Assembly (NCBI RefSeq): GCF_013337765.1
Contig: NZ_VBSB01000010.1
Coordinates: forward strand, 620,001-684,000
Reading direction: 5' to 3'
Length of the DNA: 64,000 bases
From: Mycolicibacterium sphagni
Lineage (GTDB): Bacteria; Actinomycetota; Actinomycetes; Mycobacteriales; Mycobacteriaceae
Made by a program: the position numbers and the translations under genes. How positions within the stretch are numbered: the first letter of the stretch is position 1; each line of letters begins with the position of its first letter. Under the pieces are notes generated by a model. It made no database searches. It saw only the letters and a list, made by a program, of their open reading frames with translations, and was not told the DNA's origin. Shown here one piece after another: positions 62,850 to 64,000 of the stretch.

Positions 62850-64000
62850 ATGAGTGAGCGAAACGGGGCGCCGCCCGGGTGGTTCCAGTCCCGGGTCCGG
62901 CACTGGCAGTACTCGCCGCCGCTCAAGACCGCGTTCGTGGTGACGATTGTCCTGCTCACCGTCGTCGTGGTCACCGTCCTCATGCAATTCCGCGGCGATT
63001 TCACGCCGAAGACCCGACTGACGCTGATCTCGCAGCGATCCGGCCTCGTCATGGACCCCGGGTCAAAGGTCACCTATAACGGCGTGCAGATCGGCCGGGT
63101 CACCGGCGTCAATCCGATCGAACGCGACGGCACCACCAAGGCCAAGCTGTCGCTGGACGTCGATCCGAAATACATCTCCCTGATCCCGGCCAACGCCATC
63201 GCGGAGGTCAAGGCCAGCACGGTGTTCGGCAACAAGTACGTGTCCTTCCGCAGCCCGCCCGATCCGACCAAGCAGCGCATTTCCAGCAAGGACGTGATCG
63301 ACGTCTCTCACGTGACGACGGAGTTCAATACGTTGTTCGAGACGTTGACGTCGATCTCGGAGAAGGTCGATCCGGTCAAGCTGAACCTGACCTTGTCGGC
63401 GGCCGCCGAAGCGCTCAACGGGCTGGGCACCAAGTTCGGGCAGTCGATCGTCAACGGCAACGCCGTCCTCGATGACATCAACCCGCAGATGCCCCAGATC
63501 CGCACCAACATTCAGCAGCTGTCCAAGCTGGCCGACGTCTACACCAAGGCCAGCCCCGACCTGTGGGACTTCCTCGACCACGCGGTCACCACCGCCCGCA
63601 CCCTCAACGAGGAGCAGAAGGATCTCGACGCCGCCCTGCTGGCCTCCACCGGCTTCGGCAACACCGGCGCCGACATCTTCGAACGCGGCGGCCCCTACTT
63701 CGTGCGCGGCCAAGCCGACCTGATCCCCACCGCCAAACTGCTCGACACCTACAGCCCCGAAATCATGTGCACCGTCCGCAATTACGCCACATCGAATGCC
63801 AAGGACAGTGCCGGCGGCAACGGCTACTCGATCGATTTCCACATCGGCCTGACCGGCGCGCCCAACCCCTACGTGTATCCGGACAACCTGCCGCGGGTGA
63901 ACGCCAAGGGTGGTCCCGGCGGCGGGCCCGGCTGCTGGCAGCCGGTCACCCACGAGTTCTGGCCTGCGCCGTTCCTGGTGGCCGACTACGGCGCCTCGCT
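62850..64000 (+). CDS. Mce-family A-type protein, 3' end outside window
   Basis: At least 383 residues, frame open to the right edge. One N-terminal membrane helix (KTAFVVTIVLLTVVVVTVLM) is followed by the MlaD/Mce domain: TPKTRLTLISQRSGLVMDPGSKVTYNGVQIGRV, then FGNKYVSF and the helical Mce extension with LNLTLSAAAEALNGLGTKFG and GFGNTGADIFERGGPYF. These match Mce4A and other A-subunits, which form the periplasmic lipid-transfer tube of Mce importers. ATG 62850 is the start. No YrbE permease genes precede it, unlike standard mce operons. Confidence 0.9.
   Translation, partial: MSERNGAPPGWFQSRVRHWQYSPPLKTAFVVTIVLLTVVVVTVLMQFRGDFTPKTRLTLISQRSGLVMDPGSKVTYNGVQIGRVTGVNPIERDGTTKAKLSLDVDPKYISLIPANAIAEVKASTVFGNKYVSFRSPPDPTKQRISSKDVIDVSHVTTEFNTLFETLTSISEKVDPVKLNLTLSAAAEALNGLGTKFGQSIVNGNAVLDDINPQMPQIRTNIQQLSKLADVYTKASPDLWDFLDHAVTTARTLNEEQKDLDAALLASTGFGNTGADIFERGGPYFVRGQADLIPTAKLLDTYSPEIMCTVRNYATSNAKDSAGGNGYSIDFHIGLTGAPNPYVYPDNLPRVNAKGGPGGGPGCWQPVTHEFWPAPFLVADYGAS

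Overview
The window looks like chromosomal DNA from a fast-growing mycobacterium (Mycolicibacterium type). It is GC-rich throughout. Gene content is strongly mycobacterial: a RipB-type peptidoglycan hydrolase, DesA3 with its reductase, a SigI-type sigma factor, the recD-recB-recC block, TreS-maltokinase, an Rv3788-type GreA homologue, Rv1481-type VWA proteins, a CYP138-type P450 and an Mce protein. Function calls come from reading motifs and remembered family sequences; no search was run. No tRNA, rRNA, CRISPR array, insertion sequence or prophage was seen.

Layout. 1-5.5 kb: a RipB-like endopeptidase cut by the left edge, an anchored partner, a His-tailed membrane protein, a GT39-type glycosyltransferase, then a lower-GC island with a metzincin-like protein whose first zinc ligand is changed. 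5.5-8.5 kb: DesA3-type desaturase and its electron-transfer reductase, with a divergent FabR/DesT-like TetR regulator and a palindrome between them. 8.6-12.3 kb: HAD hydrolase, RibD-C reductase and GlgX/TreX. 12.5-21.2 kb: acetyltransferase, SDR, enoyl-CoA hydratase, an NRAMP-type transporter with a PRC/MgtE-N partner, acyl-CoA dehydrogenase with TetR, thioesterase and CoA-transferase. 21.3-26.5 kb: phosphoesterase, MarR-DrrAB-type exporter with a perfect operator, F420-type oxidoreductase, NmrA protein and a divergent SigI-type ECF factor with a good ECF41-type promoter between them. 26.6-30.3 kb: two small secreted proteins, a NarL-type two-component system and an aquaporin, with a repeated palindrome.

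30.3-44.1 kb is the most unusual part. A NuoF-like protein, a ferric-reductase-type membrane protein and a Pro-rich anchored protein lie on one side of recDBC. An OmpR-type two-component system, an ApbE flavin transferase and a ferredoxin lie on the other side. Both halves carry the same 25-nt promoter box (23 of 25 identical), which suggests one co-regulated redox system split by recombination-repair genes.

44.3-64 kb: a secreted GH5 cellulase apparently inserted into a Calx-beta domain, maltokinase and TreS (GlgE-pathway entry), quinone oxidoreductase, GreA-like factor, a complete ABC importer, a HugZ-like protein, two divergent VWA membrane proteins, a P450 with twin TetR-type operators, a TetR regulator, an SGNH hydrolase, a CRP-like site and the 5' part of an Mce A-type gene with no YrbE genes before it.
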